This document shows positions 1 through 6,507 of a stretch of DNA of 31,507 nucleotides, in pieces. The translations under genes were made by a program, and so were the position numbers. Source of the DNA: a virus. The stretch lies in the IMG/VR virus record IMGVR_UViG_3300046660_000162, positions 1-31,507 of that record. One strand, written 5' to 3'. Below the pieces are notes generated by a model. It was not told the origin of the DNA and searched no databases. It worked only from the letters and a program-made list of their open reading frames with translations. How positions within the stretch are numbered: the stretch's first letter is position 1; every line of letters starts with the position of its first letter.

Positions 1-120
1 TAGTCGCCAGAGGCCGTCGCTGCACCGTAGTCGCCAGAGGCCGTCGCTGCACCGGAGTTGCCAGAGGCCGTCGCTGCACCGGAGTTGCCAGAGGCCGTCG
101 CTGCACCGGAGTTGCCAGAG
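1..120. repeat. 27-bp tandem repeats inside the DUF7666-like gene
   Basis: A 27-base unit is repeated head to tail more than four times and continues beyond the left edge. Units at 1-26 and 27-53 begin gtagtcgcc, and units at 54-80, 81-107 and the partial unit after 107 begin ggagttgcc. Unit length is a multiple of three, so gain or loss of units keeps the frame and changes the number of nine-residue protein repeats. The near identity of units points to recent expansion. Confidence 0.9.
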
Positions 121-512
121 TTAATGGCCGAACCATTCTTCGCTGTTGACGAACTGCCCTTAGCGGGCTTTGCGCGGCTGGTCGTGTATTCAATCGCTGC
201 CTTAATCAGTCCAGCGAGGTTAATCTCGGCCCTAACGGTGATCTTGGAACTAGCGACCTTCGTATCATCGCCGTGATGGGACAGTTCGCCACCCTGCTCG
301 ACAATGGCGAAGCGCGACGTGCCTGGCTTGTAGTACTTAAGAACATGTAGCGGATACTCACAGGCATGAAATCCGCCCGAGCATGCCGCAACCTCGCCCT
401 TGTGCTCGTACGAATTACCAACCTCGTACTGGTAGCCACGGCACTGCATGTTCTCGTCGAAACCCTTGTAGGTGACGATGGTCGGTGACGGTGCGTCATT
501 TTTCTTAGCCAT
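1..512 (-). CDS. DUF7666-like protein with C-terminal tandem repeats (partial)
   Basis: The reading frame starts at ATG 512, with an AAGGGG ribosome site about 7 bases upstream, and runs off the left edge of the window, so the C-terminus is missing. The N-terminal part (about 90 residues, beginning MAKKNDAPSP, with a Cys/His segment ACSGGFHACEYP) resembles the DUF7666 family common in phages and accessory regions. After an Ala/Lys/Ser-rich linker the protein turns into nine-residue repeats of the form SGNSGAATA, later SGDYGAATA. Such repeats are typical for this family; the function is unknown. It is the last visible gene of the leftward early operon. The family assignment rests on my recognition of the N-terminus plus the repeat style. 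Confidence 0.75.
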   Translation of the reverse strand, partial: MAKKNDAPSPTIVTYKGFDENMQCRGYQYEVGNSYEHKGEVAACSGGFHACEYPLHVLKYYKPGTSRFAIVEQGGELSHHGDDTKVASSKITVRAEINLAGLIKAAIEYTTSRAKPAKGSSSTAKNGSAINSGNSGAATASGNSGAATASGNSGAATASGDYGAATASGD

Positions 513-522
513 GCGATACCCC

Positions 523-624
523 TTAAAAGATTCGGATTACGAAGAAGACGAGAAGGTCAATTGCCAACGCAATACCACACGCCAGCGCCGGACCTTTCCA
601 GTAGTTAACCGATAGCGAAGTCAT
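523..624 (-). CDS. Small single-span membrane protein (33 aa)
   Basis: ATG 624 lies inside the end of the upstream gene, with a GAGG ribosome site about 9 bases upstream; the frame ends with TAA at 523. The protein starts MTSLSVNYWKG and has one hydrophobic segment of about 20 residues (ALACGIALAIDLLVFFVI) followed by a basic tail (RIF). This is a typical layout for a tiny inner-membrane protein. It fills the gap between two genes of the leftward operon. No family is recognised and the function is unknown. Confidence 0.55.
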   Translation of the reverse strand: MTSLSVNYWKGPALACGIALAIDLLVFFVIRIF

Positions 625-931
625 TGGCCGCGTCCTCGTCCTGTCGGTGAATGGCAACCTCGGCCTGGTCTTTCGCGTAGACCGTGGTGATGTAATTCCG
701 GATCAGGCGCCCCGCTTCCAGTTCGTCGCCAGAAATCAGTGCGTCGAGGATTGGATTGGGACGGCCCGGCTGCTCGATGCTCGCCTCGGACATCCCTAGT
801 TCCCACGTCTCGCGGCTGCGAAGTTCCGTGGCGATCTGCTTGTTGAGGCGGTCGCGTTCGGCCTCGGCATCGGCCTGCTGCTCTAGGTACTGAGCGACGG
901 CCCAGCTTGCGTAGTCAGGTTGGGCGCTCAT
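605..931 (-). CDS. Hypothetical early protein with coiled-coil segment (108 aa)
   Basis: The start is ATG 931 (MSAQPDYASWAV), chosen because a GGAGGT ribosome site sits just upstream and because it overlaps the stop of the upstream gene as ATGA. The frame ends with TAA. Residues about 15-40 are rich in Glu, Ala, Arg and Gln and probably form a coiled coil; the C-terminus is acidic. No family is recognised. It is part of the leftward operon of small overlapping genes, whose position beside the immunity region suggests roles in early infection or host takeover. Confidence 0.7.
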   Translation of the reverse strand: MSAQPDYASWAVAQYLEQQADAEAERDRLNKQIATELRSRETWELGMSEASIEQPGRPNPILDALISGDELEAGRLIRNYITTVYAKDQAEVAIHRQDEDAANDFAIG

Positions 932-1254
932 GCCATACCTCCGGCGATCAGAAGCGAATCCTTCAGTTCCACCATCGCGTTCTCGCACTCACGATGGGCG
1001 CGGTTTTCGGGAACGATCCCGGTAGCGGTTCCCAGGGCTTCAAAGGCTCTGATAACCCGGCTAGCCGAAGAAATCAGACCGGCAACGGCGACCCGAGCGT
1101 CCTTGAGTGAGTCTCGGTCTTCCGCGTGCATTTCGCCTGAAACGTAGTCGTGGGCAGCGTTGAAGGCGATGGACGCATCGTTCCGCGTGGCGATTTCTGC
1201 CCGAAGGATGCTAAGAACATTGACCACCTTCGTGGTCTCGTTAACGGTGTTCAT
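928..1254 (-). CDS. Hypothetical early protein (108 aa)
   Basis: ATG 1254 overlaps the previous stop as ATGA, and the TGA stop at 928 overlaps the next start, so translation is coupled at both ends. The sequence begins MNTVNETTKVVNVLSILRAE and is predicted mostly helical, with no membrane segment and no motif I recognise. The function is unknown. The tight overlaps and absence of in-frame TAG match the other leftward early genes. Confidence 0.7.
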   Translation of the reverse strand: MNTVNETTKVVNVLSILRAEIATRNDASIAFNAAHDYVSGEMHAEDRDSLKDARVAVAGLISSASRVIRAFEALGTATGIVPENRAHRECENAMVELKDSLLIAGGMA

Positions 1255-1649
1255 GCATCACCATCAACAATGTCGTGGTTCAGTCCGAACCTATGAGCGA
1301 CGATTTCCAACTGAGCCGGCCACTTGTATGGTTCGTAATCGTCATGGACACCCTGAAGCCGGGAAACGAGACCAACTTGCTGGCTGTGCTTGAGGAACCC
1401 GAGATCTACTAGAACGCTAAAGGGTTTCCCCTCCATGAGGGGCTTGTATTCCTCGTCACTGACTAAGACGCCAGCAGCGCACTTCAGTCCACCGATGCCC
1501 CTATACATGCAAGTTTCGTTGTCAGCATCCTTTGACCTTTTGTTCTGCTTAAGAAGATGACGCGAAACGTAGTCGAACACCTCCTGAGTAGAGAATGTAT
1601 TGAGTGTCGCGAGCGTTATTTCTGAGGGGATGAGGTGATCGAGGTTCAC
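1251..1649 (-). CDS. Conserved phage protein of unknown function (132 aa)
   Basis: I place the start at GTG 1649 (VNLDHLIPSEIT), which overlaps the stop of the upstream gene (GTGA) and has AAGGGGTGG upstream. An ATG at 1685 would add 12 residues. The central part, with a Cys-x-Tyr-Arg motif followed by GLKCAAGVLVSDEEYKP and a MEGKPF segment, matches a small protein family seen in many phages that lacks an assigned activity. The two conserved cysteines could bind metal, but this is only a guess. Confidence 0.75.
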   Translation of the reverse strand: MNLDHLIPSEITLATLNTFSTQEVFDYVSRHLLKQNKRSKDADNETCMYRGIGGLKCAAGVLVSDEEYKPLMEGKPFSVLVDLGFLKHSQQVGLVSRLQGVHDDYEPYKWPAQLEIVAHRFGLNHDIVDGDA

Positions 1650-1810
1650 GCTACCCACCCCTTGTGATCGTTGACCCTTTTGCAAACCACCGACCAGCCA
1701 CGCGGGCAGTCGGTCCAGATGCCCGGAATCGTCCGGTACTCCATGGATCCGTTGCGCATCCGGCAGATGCGAAGGGTGTGGATCGGAAACTGGATGATCT
1801 GTGCGCTCAT
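1646..1810 (-). CDS. Small hypothetical protein (54 aa)
   Basis: The frame starts at ATG 1810 (MSAQIIQFPIHTLRICRM) and ends at a TGA that overlaps the GTG start of the next gene. The C-terminal half is rich in Trp, Cys and Arg (ending HKGWVA). It is shorter than usual gene-calling cut-offs but fills the space between two coupled genes exactly. No family or function is recognised. Confidence 0.6.
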   Translation of the reverse strand: MSAQIIQFPIHTLRICRMRNGSMEYRTIPGIWTDCPRGWSVVCKRVNDHKGWVA

Positions 1811-1812
1811 GA

Positions 1813-2052
1813 TTAGGACTCCGGAGAGAAGCTTTTCAGGGCCGCAATGTCGCTACGCAGACGTGCATGGAGCGACGGCTGGTCGGCAATGGACATCGAG
1901 TCGAGGATCACCTGTGCGGTATCGAGAAGACGCTGCACGGCGTTGTTCTTGGCGATGGCGTTGACACCCTTGCGTGCAGTAGCCAGCGCGGCTTCGTCGG
2001 CGACCATGGAAAGCGGAGGAAGGTCGAAACGGGGATTGTTCATTGCGTACAT
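1813..2052 (-). CDS. Hypothetical early protein (76-79 aa)
   Basis: The frame begins at ATG 2052, two bases after the stop of the upstream gene, or alternatively at ATG 2043 (MNNPRFDLPPLS). Neither has a clear ribosome site, so translation is probably coupled to the upstream gene. It ends in TAA. The protein looks helical, with an Ala-rich middle part. No family is recognised. Confidence 0.6.
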   Translation of the reverse strand: MYAMNNPRFDLPPLSMVADEAALATARKGVNAIAKNNAVQRLLDTAQVILDSMSIADQPSLHARLRSDIAALKSFSPES

Positions 2053-2054
2053 GG

Positions 2055-2201
2055 TCAGTACGCCAGATACACGATGGAATCGGATTCGTGGCGCTGGACG
2101 CGGTAGCCGTCAGCAGCCGGGACGATTTCCACATCGAGGCCGCGTGCTTCGCAGTTGTCGGCGTAGTCAGCAGCCTGGTCGAGGGTGGCGAAGGTCTTCA
2201 T
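2055..2201 (-). CDS. Small hypothetical protein, first gene of the leftward operon (48 aa)
   Basis: ATG 2201 has a good AGGAG ribosome site about 6-9 bases upstream, and the frame ends in TGA at 2055. The protein begins MKTFATLDQAADYADNCEAR and ends in IVYLAY, a compact alpha/beta-looking sequence without recognised motifs. It is the first gene after the candidate PL promoter at 2254-2283 and would be the first product of leftward transcription. Confidence 0.65.
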   Translation of the reverse strand: MKTFATLDQAADYADNCEARGLDVEIVPAADGYRVQRHESDSIVYLAY

Positions 2202-2253
2202 CTCAATCTCCTAGCCGCTTCGCCGGAATGGCGGGGTGGGCGGCTTGGAGAGA

Positions 2254-2283
2254 ATACTAAAGCAGCGCTTGCTGTAACGTCAA
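2254..2283 (-). promoter_or_regulatory. Candidate PL-type promoter for the leftward operon
   Basis: On the minus strand, TTGACG (2283-2278) and TAGTAT (2259-2254) are separated by 18 bases and point toward the gene at 2201. The -10 region and the GCTT bases before it are identical to those of the rightward promoter at 3645-3673. This supports a matched lambda-like PL/PR pair under one repressor. Confidence 0.65.
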
Positions 2284-2296
2284 GTACCACTTTAGT
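2255..2296. promoter_or_regulatory. Candidate left operators of the CI-like repressor
   Basis: Two sites resemble the operators between cI and cro. At 2255 the plus strand reads TACTAAAG, four bases, then GCTT, as in the right operator at 3652. At 2282-2296 the plus strand matches the reverse complement of that operator at 13 of 15 bases, including the half-site ACTTTAGT. The first site lies between the -35 and -10 boxes of the candidate PL, and the second covers and precedes its -35 box. That geometry suits repression of the leftward operon. Confidence 0.55.
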
Positions 2297-2344
2297 CATA
2301 GCAAGCAAAGATTGCCATGTGTTCAGCTTGCGTTTATTAAGGGC

Positions 2345-2371
2345 AATAAAAAGCCCGCGCTAGGCGGGCTT
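2345..2371 (-). terminator. Intrinsic terminator after the cI-lipoprotein transcript
   Basis: AAGCCCGC (2351-2358) and GCGGGCTT (2364-2371) form an 8-bp GC-rich stem with a 5-base loop. On the minus strand the stem is followed by TTTTTATT. The structure lies just after the lipoprotein gene, so it should end leftward transcription from the repressor operon before the PL region. Confidence 0.8.
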
Positions 2372-2402
2372 CTTAGACTGCTTCCTGCCGATCAGGTCGG
2401 CG

Positions 2403-2870
2403 TTAGTTCCCCACGCAACGGGTCTGGCTCCCGTAACTGTTGCAGTTGACCACTACGGGCTTATTGGCCGCGTTCTGAAGGATCGCGTTCTGGGTGTTCT
2501 GAGCGTCGATCATCTGCTGGTTCTGGAGCGTCTGGGAGTACCCCTGTAGCGCCTGGTTGAGCACAGCAGCCCTCTGCATGGCCAGAGCCTGGCTCTGTTG
2601 CTGCTGGCCCATGCGCGCCTGAGCAATGTTCACGTAGGGGTCCGATGGCTGGCACGTCTCCCCGCGCCTAGCCACCTCGGACTGGATCACCGCGGCATCC
2701 AGCTTCATCCCATCCATGAGTACACCCGGACCGTATAACTTCACGGCCGCATCCTTCACGCACAGCTCCCAGCCCGATAGGGCGGCAGCTTGAGCCGGCT
2801 TGATCGGCTGGTTGACGCACCCCGTCAAAATACCGACTGCTGCTGCCAAAACTATGACTTTGACTGACAT
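2403..2870 (-). CDS. Gln-rich lipoprotein downstream of the repressor
   Basis: The protein (155 aa) has a short basic N-terminus, a hydrophobic core and the lipobox LTGC around residues 15-18, so it should be lipidated and exported. The mature part has several cysteines, and residues about 85-135 are Gln-rich. ATG 2870 has an AGGGGG ribosome site and lies only 8 bases after the repressor stop. The two genes therefore probably share the prophage-state transcript and the terminator at 2345-2371. All 21 glutamines use CAA or CAG and none TAG, unlike the late genes. By position it is a candidate lysogenic-conversion or superinfection-exclusion factor, comparable in place (not sequence) to lambda rex. 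The exact family is not recognised. Confidence 0.75.
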   Translation of the reverse strand: MSVKVIVLAAAVGILTGCVNQPIKPAQAAALSGWELCVKDAAVKLYGPGVLMDGMKLDAAVIQSEVARRGETCQPSDPYVNIAQARMGQQQQSQALAMQRAAVLNQALQGYSQTLQNQQMIDAQNTQNAILQNAANKPVVVNCNSYGSQTRCVGN

Positions 2871-2878
2871 AAATCCCC

Positions 2879-3598
2879 CTAGAGACCCTTGTCGCCCTTG
2901 CGCTCGATCACGCGACCAACGATGAGGAAGTGGGCGGAATCATCCTCGACGAATTCATCCGGATAGAGTGTCTTGTCCGGGTTGTCCGAAACTATACGAA
3001 TTCGGCCATCGGCCGACCTGAAGAGGCGTTTTACGCGGGCCTCGTCGCCGATAATCACCACGAAGCAGTGATTGCTCGCTAGTCGCGTGTTGCCGGTGTC
3101 TACAGCAATGACATCGCCGTCGTTTATCGTTTTCTCCATGGATTCGCCATGGACCCTCATGAGCTTGACCTTTAACGGGTCAGACCCCTTGGCCCTGAAC
3201 CAGCTCAGCGAGTACCGCTGGCGGTACTGGGTCGGCACGAACTCGGGCACGATGCGCCCAGGACCGCCGCTAACTTCCACCTCCACCCCCTCGACCCATA
3301 CCTCTCGGCTGGGGTCGAAATCTTCATCCGCATCCACGCCCTCAACATCGTAGGCGTGCACCCTTACGACACGATCCCTCGGGGGTTCGCCGTCGTCGCC
3401 AAGCCAATATGCAAGTGGCTTGCCAGTTAGCAGGGATAGGGCAGGAAAATGCTTTCTGTCAATTTTGCCGGTTTTCCTCCATCCGTTCACCGCCTGCGCG
3501 GTAACTCCGCAAGCCCTAGCTACGGTGATGGATTTGATCGGCGGTGGGCCCTGCATAGCAAGGACAAGCCTTCCGGCTAATTCGTTGTCATCAAGCAT
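2879..3598 (-). CDS. CI-like repressor, HTH plus S24 (LexA-type) domain
   Basis: This is the lysogeny repressor. From ATG 3598 (MLDDNELAGRLVLAMQ) it is 239 residues long. An N-terminal helix-turn-helix includes the segment VARACGVTAQAVNGWRKTGK. A C-terminal S24 peptidase-like domain has MRVHGESMEKTINDGDVIAVD, with the catalytic Ser in GESM and the partner Lys in ARVKRLF. Such domains dimerise and self-cleave with RecA in the SOS response. An upstream in-frame ATG at 3682 would add 28 residues, but it would place the operators inside the gene and I think it less likely. The gene ends with TAG, the only clear TAG stop in the window apart from the ambiguous ORF at 15180. Reading it as Gln would add 18 residues up to the TGA at 2825. 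Confidence 0.92.
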   Translation of the reverse strand: MLDDNELAGRLVLAMQGPPPIKSITVARACGVTAQAVNGWRKTGKIDRKHFPALSLLTGKPLAYWLGDDGEPPRDRVVRVHAYDVEGVDADEDFDPSREVWVEGVEVEVSGGPGRIVPEFVPTQYRQRYSLSWFRAKGSDPLKVKLMRVHGESMEKTINDGDVIAVDTGNTRLASNHCFVVIIGDEARVKRLFRSADGRIRIVSDNPDKTLYPDEFVEDDSAHFLIVGRVIERKGDKGL

Positions 3599-3629
3599 TG
3601 CTGGATGGTCGCATCCGTCCTTTTCTAAC

Positions 3630-3672
3630 TCAAGCAAGTGATGCTTGACAGTACTAAAGTGATGCTTTAGTA
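3630..3672. promoter_or_regulatory. Right operators between cI and cro
   Basis: Two inverted repeats lie side by side. TCAAGCA and TGCTTGA (3630-3636 and 3642-3648) are separated by five bases. TACTAAAG and CTTTAGTA (3652-3659 and 3665-3672) are also separated by five bases. Both contain the 11-mer AAGTGATGCTT. The first overlaps the -35 box and the second fills the spacer and -10 box of the rightward promoter, as expected for repressor or Cro binding sites. Confidence 0.75.
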
Positions 3673-3673
3673 T
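3645..3673 (+). promoter_or_regulatory. PR-type promoter for the rightward early operon
   Basis: TTGACA (3645-3650), a 17-base spacer and TAGTAT (3668-3673) make a strong sigma-70-type promoter. The expected transcription start, about seven bases after the -10 box, falls at or next to the ATG at 3681, so the first gene would be translated from a leaderless message. The promoter is covered by both right operators. Confidence 0.8.
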
Positions 3674-3680
3674 CTGCTCC

Positions 3681-3899
3681 ATGGAAGCCCTTCTACGCGC
3701 TATCGAACTTATCGGCTCGCAGGCTGAGTTGGCCCGCCGCCTTGGGGTACGTCCACAGCTTATCAGCCAATGGACGCAGGGTAAGCGGCCACTGCCGCCG
3801 ATTCGTGCTGCGCAAATCGAGGAACTGACGGAAGGCCAGGTCACACGCCTGCAACTCCTTCCGGATTTCCCGTGGGTCACGCCCCGCAATCCCGATTGA
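3681..3899 (+). CDS. Cro-like helix-turn-helix regulator
   Basis: The 72-residue protein is essentially one DNA-binding domain of the Cro/YdaS type. The helix-turn-helix is at residues about 12-32 (SQAELARRLGVRPQLISQWT), followed by KRPLPPIRAAQIEELT. It sits divergently from the CI-like gene and is the first gene under PR, so it should repress cI and its own promoter during lytic growth. There is no ribosome site before ATG 3681 and the predicted transcript starts about there, which suggests leaderless translation. The gene ends in TGA. Confidence 0.85.
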   Translation: MEALLRAIELIGSQAELARRLGVRPQLISQWTQGKRPLPPIRAAQIEELTEGQVTRLQLLPDFPWVTPRNPD

Positions 3900-3937
3900 T
3901 TTCATCCACCACACGAGAACTCAGAAAGGAACCACCG

Positions 3938-4123
3938 ATGTATGCCGATCCGACGCATGTAAGGGACAACCCCATCAAGGTCCGCCTCAACGATGAGGAA
4001 TACGCGGTCATCGAGGCCCTTGCACGAATCAACAAACGCCAGCCCGCTGCGTTCGCTCGTGAACTCCTGATGGCTGGTGTGGAACTGCTGGCGAAGAGTA
4101 ACGACGAAGCGCGTGCGGCTTGA
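3938..4123 (+). CDS. Small ribbon-helix-helix-like protein (61 aa)
   Basis: The start at ATG 3938 (MYADPTHVRDNPIKVRL) has an AAAGGA site upstream. The short strand PIKVRLNDEEY followed by two helices (AVIEALARINKRQPAAFARELL) fits a ribbon-helix-helix DNA-binding fold. It occupies the place held by CII in lambda-type phages, but the sequence is not CII-like, so only a regulatory role is suggested. Confidence 0.65.
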   Translation: MYADPTHVRDNPIKVRLNDEEYAVIEALARINKRQPAAFARELLMAGVELLAKSNDEARAA

Positions 4124-4153
4124 AGTGTCTAGGGAGTCCCTGGGGAGGGCCAC

Positions 4154-4366
4154 ATGCCCGTAATTACGTGCGACCTAACGGACCAACAGCTTTCGGTGCT
4201 TACCGAGGCTGCTAGCAGGGCAGGGATGTCTATCGAGGAATTCGCTGCCCATGCCGCTGAGGCGGCTGTGGCGGCTCGCTACAAGCTTCCGGAGATACGA
4301 AACAACGTGGTGCCGCTACAGGCCCTCAATAGGCAGTTGCGAGGACCGCCGAAGCCTACGGGCTAA
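4154..4366 (+). CDS. Small hypothetical protein (70 aa)
   Basis: ATG 4154 follows a GGGGAGGG ribosome site. The N-terminal half (MPVITCDLTDQQLSVLTEAA, then MSIEEFAAHAAEAAV) again looks like a strand plus two helices and could be a second ribbon-helix-helix-type protein. The rest is Pro/Arg-rich. It ends in TAA. No family is assigned with confidence. Confidence 0.6.
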   Translation: MPVITCDLTDQQLSVLTEAASRAGMSIEEFAAHAAEAAVAARYKLPEIRNNVVPLQALNRQLRGPPKPTG

Positions 4367-4444
4367 TCCACGGCACGCATCTTCCCTAGCGTCCGCAATC
4401 GAACCACACGTTTTGTCAAAGCAACGTCCACAGCAGGTAAACCG

Positions 4445-5188
4445 ATGGCTGGTGATTGGATCAAATTCGAAGTATCAACTCTCGACAAGCAAGAGGTATC
4501 TCTGCTTGCCGACGTGTTGGGAATCGACCATGACGCCGTAATCGGGAAACTGCTCCGCGTGTGGGCGTGGGCTGACCAGAACGTCACCATCGAAAGTAAC
4601 GGTGAAAGTAACGGTGACAGCGTTACCGTAAGCGTTACTACTTCGTTCCTAGACCGTCTCACATTCTGCCCTGGTTTCTCGAAGGCGCTTGAGTCAGTTG
4701 GTTGGCTGGTGATCGGCGAGCGCCAAGTGGTTCTGCCTAATTTCGCTAGGCACAATGGGAAAACCGCGAAGGAACGGGCACTTGCGGCAAAGCGCGCGGC
4801 AAAGTTCAAGGGTAAGAGTAACGATAAAGGTAACGGTAGTAGCGTTACTTCTTCCGTTACTTCTGCGTTACCTAAAGAAGAGAAGAGAGAGATACTAAAA
4901 GAAGGGTCGGAAAAGACCCTCCCCATTTCGTTGCCCGACTGGTTGCCCGCTGAACTATGGGCAGACTGGCACGCTTACCGAAACACTCGGAAAGGTTGGA
5001 CGGCGAAAGCCAAAGAGCTTTCCCTGAAAACCCTTACGGAACTCCACGGCCAGGGTCACAGCCCGAAAACGATCATCGAGCGCTCCATTGAGCGTGGATG
5101 GACGGGCCTGTTCGCTCCCGCCGCTCAGAACGGACAGCAACCTGCCTTTTCAGGGCCTCAAAAGACGCGAAAGGAACTCGGCGCATGA
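4445..5188 (+). CDS. Replication initiation protein, lambda O-like role
   Basis: The protein (247 aa) begins MAGDWIKFEVSTLDKQEVSL, an N-terminal winged-helix type seen in phage replisome organisers. Two Ser/Asn/Val/Thr-rich repeat stretches follow (residues about 51-67 and 125-143), then a C-terminal domain starting around PDWLPAELWADWHAYR, which is common in O/DnaD-like phage replication proteins. It overlaps the DnaB-type helicase start (ATGA), the usual initiator-helicase arrangement. It probably binds the repeat array lying inside its own gene and loads the helicase. The ribosome site before ATG 4445 is weak. Confidence 0.75.
   Translation: MAGDWIKFEVSTLDKQEVSLLADVLGIDHDAVIGKLLRVWAWADQNVTIESNGESNGDSVTVSVTTSFLDRLTFCPGFSKALESVGWLVIGERQVVLPNFARHNGKTAKERALAAKRAAKFKGKSNDKGNGSSVTSSVTSALPKEEKREILKEGSEKTLPISLPDWLPAELWADWHAYRNTRKGWTAKAKELSLKTLTELHGQGHSPKTIIERSIERGWTGLFAPAAQNGQQPAFSGPQKTRKELGA
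4596..4871. repeat. Iteron-like GTAACG array inside the replication gene, candidate origin
   Basis: Nine copies of GTAACG or its reverse complement CGTTAC lie in two similar clusters. The first has starts at 4596 and 4608 (forward) and 4621 and 4633 (reverse). The second has 4818 and 4830 (forward) and 4843, 4855 and 4866 (reverse). Spacing is 11-13 bases and both clusters have forward copies followed by reverse copies. The second cluster is directly followed by an A/G-rich stretch at about 4872-4910. This matches the plan of lambda ori, with iterons plus an easily melted purine-rich tract inside O. Confidence 0.65.
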
Positions 5189-6507
5189 ACGAGACCTTTG
5201 CCCGCGTACCACCGCACTCCATCGACGCCGAGCAGGCCGTGATTGGCGGGCTGATGCTGTCGCCCGAGAAAATCGAGACGGTAGCCGAGCGCTTGACTCA
5301 GGCGGACTTCTACCGTCGCGATCACCAGCTGATCTACCGGGCCATGTTGGAACTGTCCGGTCGTGGTCAGCCATGCGATGCCGTGACACTTGGCGACTGG
5401 ATGGACACGAACGGTTTCGCCGACATGATGGGCGGCTCGTCGTACCTCTACGACCTGGCGAACAACACCCCGTCGTCGGCCAACCTTGCCGCCTATTCTC
5501 AGATCGTCCGCGAGAAGGCCGTACGGCGCTCCCTGATCGATCTGGCTACATCCCTATCAACCGATGCCTACGCGTCCGACAGCGAGGCTCCTGCGCTGCT
5601 TGACGGGGCTATCGCAGGGCTGATGTCGATGCAGAAGGTCGAGTCACGCGCAGAGTTCACTTTGCGGCAGGCGATGACCCTTGCGTATCAGGAAGCCGAG
5701 CGCGCGAAGGCGCTCGGCGGCAAGGTGCCGGGAATCTCTACTGGACTCGCTCGCCTGGACAAGGTTTTGGGCGGATGGCACGACTCGGATCTGGTCATCG
5801 TCGGTGCACGTCCTGCGATGGGCAAGACGGCCCTCCTACTCAACTTCGCCCTGTCCGCTAGCGTGCCGTGCGGAATCATTTCCGCCGAACAGCCCGCCCA
5901 GCAGGTCGCGGCCCGCGTGATGTCCATCGACTCCCACGTTCCCGCCGAGCGGATGCGTAACGGAAGCTTCGACACGGACGACCTCCGGAAGTTGGACTTG
6001 TCCGTGGGGCGTCTGATCGAGCGTACCTGCCTGATCTACGACCGGAGCGCCCCGTCCATCGCCGACGTGTCCCGTATGGCCCGTAAGTGGAAGCAGCAGA
6101 ACGGCATCAAGATCCTTCTTGTCGATTACGTCCAGCGGATCGAAGCCAGTAACGCCGACAAGCGCACGCCGAAGCATGAGCGGGTGGGCGAGGTGGTCCG
6201 TGGCCTGAAGAACCTCGCCCGCGATCTGGACATCCCGGTCGTGGCCTTGGCTCAGGTTGGCCGTCACGTCGATACCCGCGAGGACAAGCAGCCCGGCATG
6301 GGCGACATCTCCGACTCGTCCGAAATCGAGAAAGAGGCGGACCAGATCATCACCCTCTATCGCCCCGGCGTACATGACGACTCGGCGGATCAGGCGGAAG
6401 CCATCCTTAGCGTCGAGAAGAACCGCCACGGCCCAACCGGCGTCGTCCGTGCCGCATGGCTGGCCGAGACGATGCGATTCACGGACATGGCCTATGACAA
6501 CCGATGA
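5185..6507 (+). CDS. dnaB: Replicative DNA helicase, DnaB type
   Basis: From ATG 5185 (overlapping the previous stop) the protein has 440 residues, the normal DnaB length. The N-terminal domain starts RVPPHSIDAEQAVIGGLM, the family's usual opening. The RecA-like domain has the Walker A motif GARPAMGKT (about residues 213-221), the SAEQP segment carrying the catalytic Glu, the Walker B stretch ILLVDYVQRI and the later DSSEIEKEAD region. It unwinds DNA at the phage fork, probably loaded by the upstream initiator. No in-frame TAG is present and the stop is TGA. Confidence 0.95.
   Translation: MNETFARVPPHSIDAEQAVIGGLMLSPEKIETVAERLTQADFYRRDHQLIYRAMLELSGRGQPCDAVTLGDWMDTNGFADMMGGSSYLYDLANNTPSSANLAAYSQIVREKAVRRSLIDLATSLSTDAYASDSEAPALLDGAIAGLMSMQKVESRAEFTLRQAMTLAYQEAERAKALGGKVPGISTGLARLDKVLGGWHDSDLVIVGARPAMGKTALLLNFALSASVPCGIISAEQPAQQVAARVMSIDSHVPAERMRNGSFDTDDLRKLDLSVGRLIERTCLIYDRSAPSIADVSRMARKWKQQNGIKILLVDYVQRIEASNADKRTPKHERVGEVVRGLKNLARDLDIPVVALAQVGRHVDTREDKQPGMGDISDSSEIEKEADQIITLYRPGVHDDSADQAEAILSVEKNRHGPTGVVRAAWLAETMRFTDMAYDNR

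Noticed and set aside
1-120. CRISPR array
   Set aside because: The 27-base repeats are directly adjacent without spacers and lie in frame in a coding sequence.
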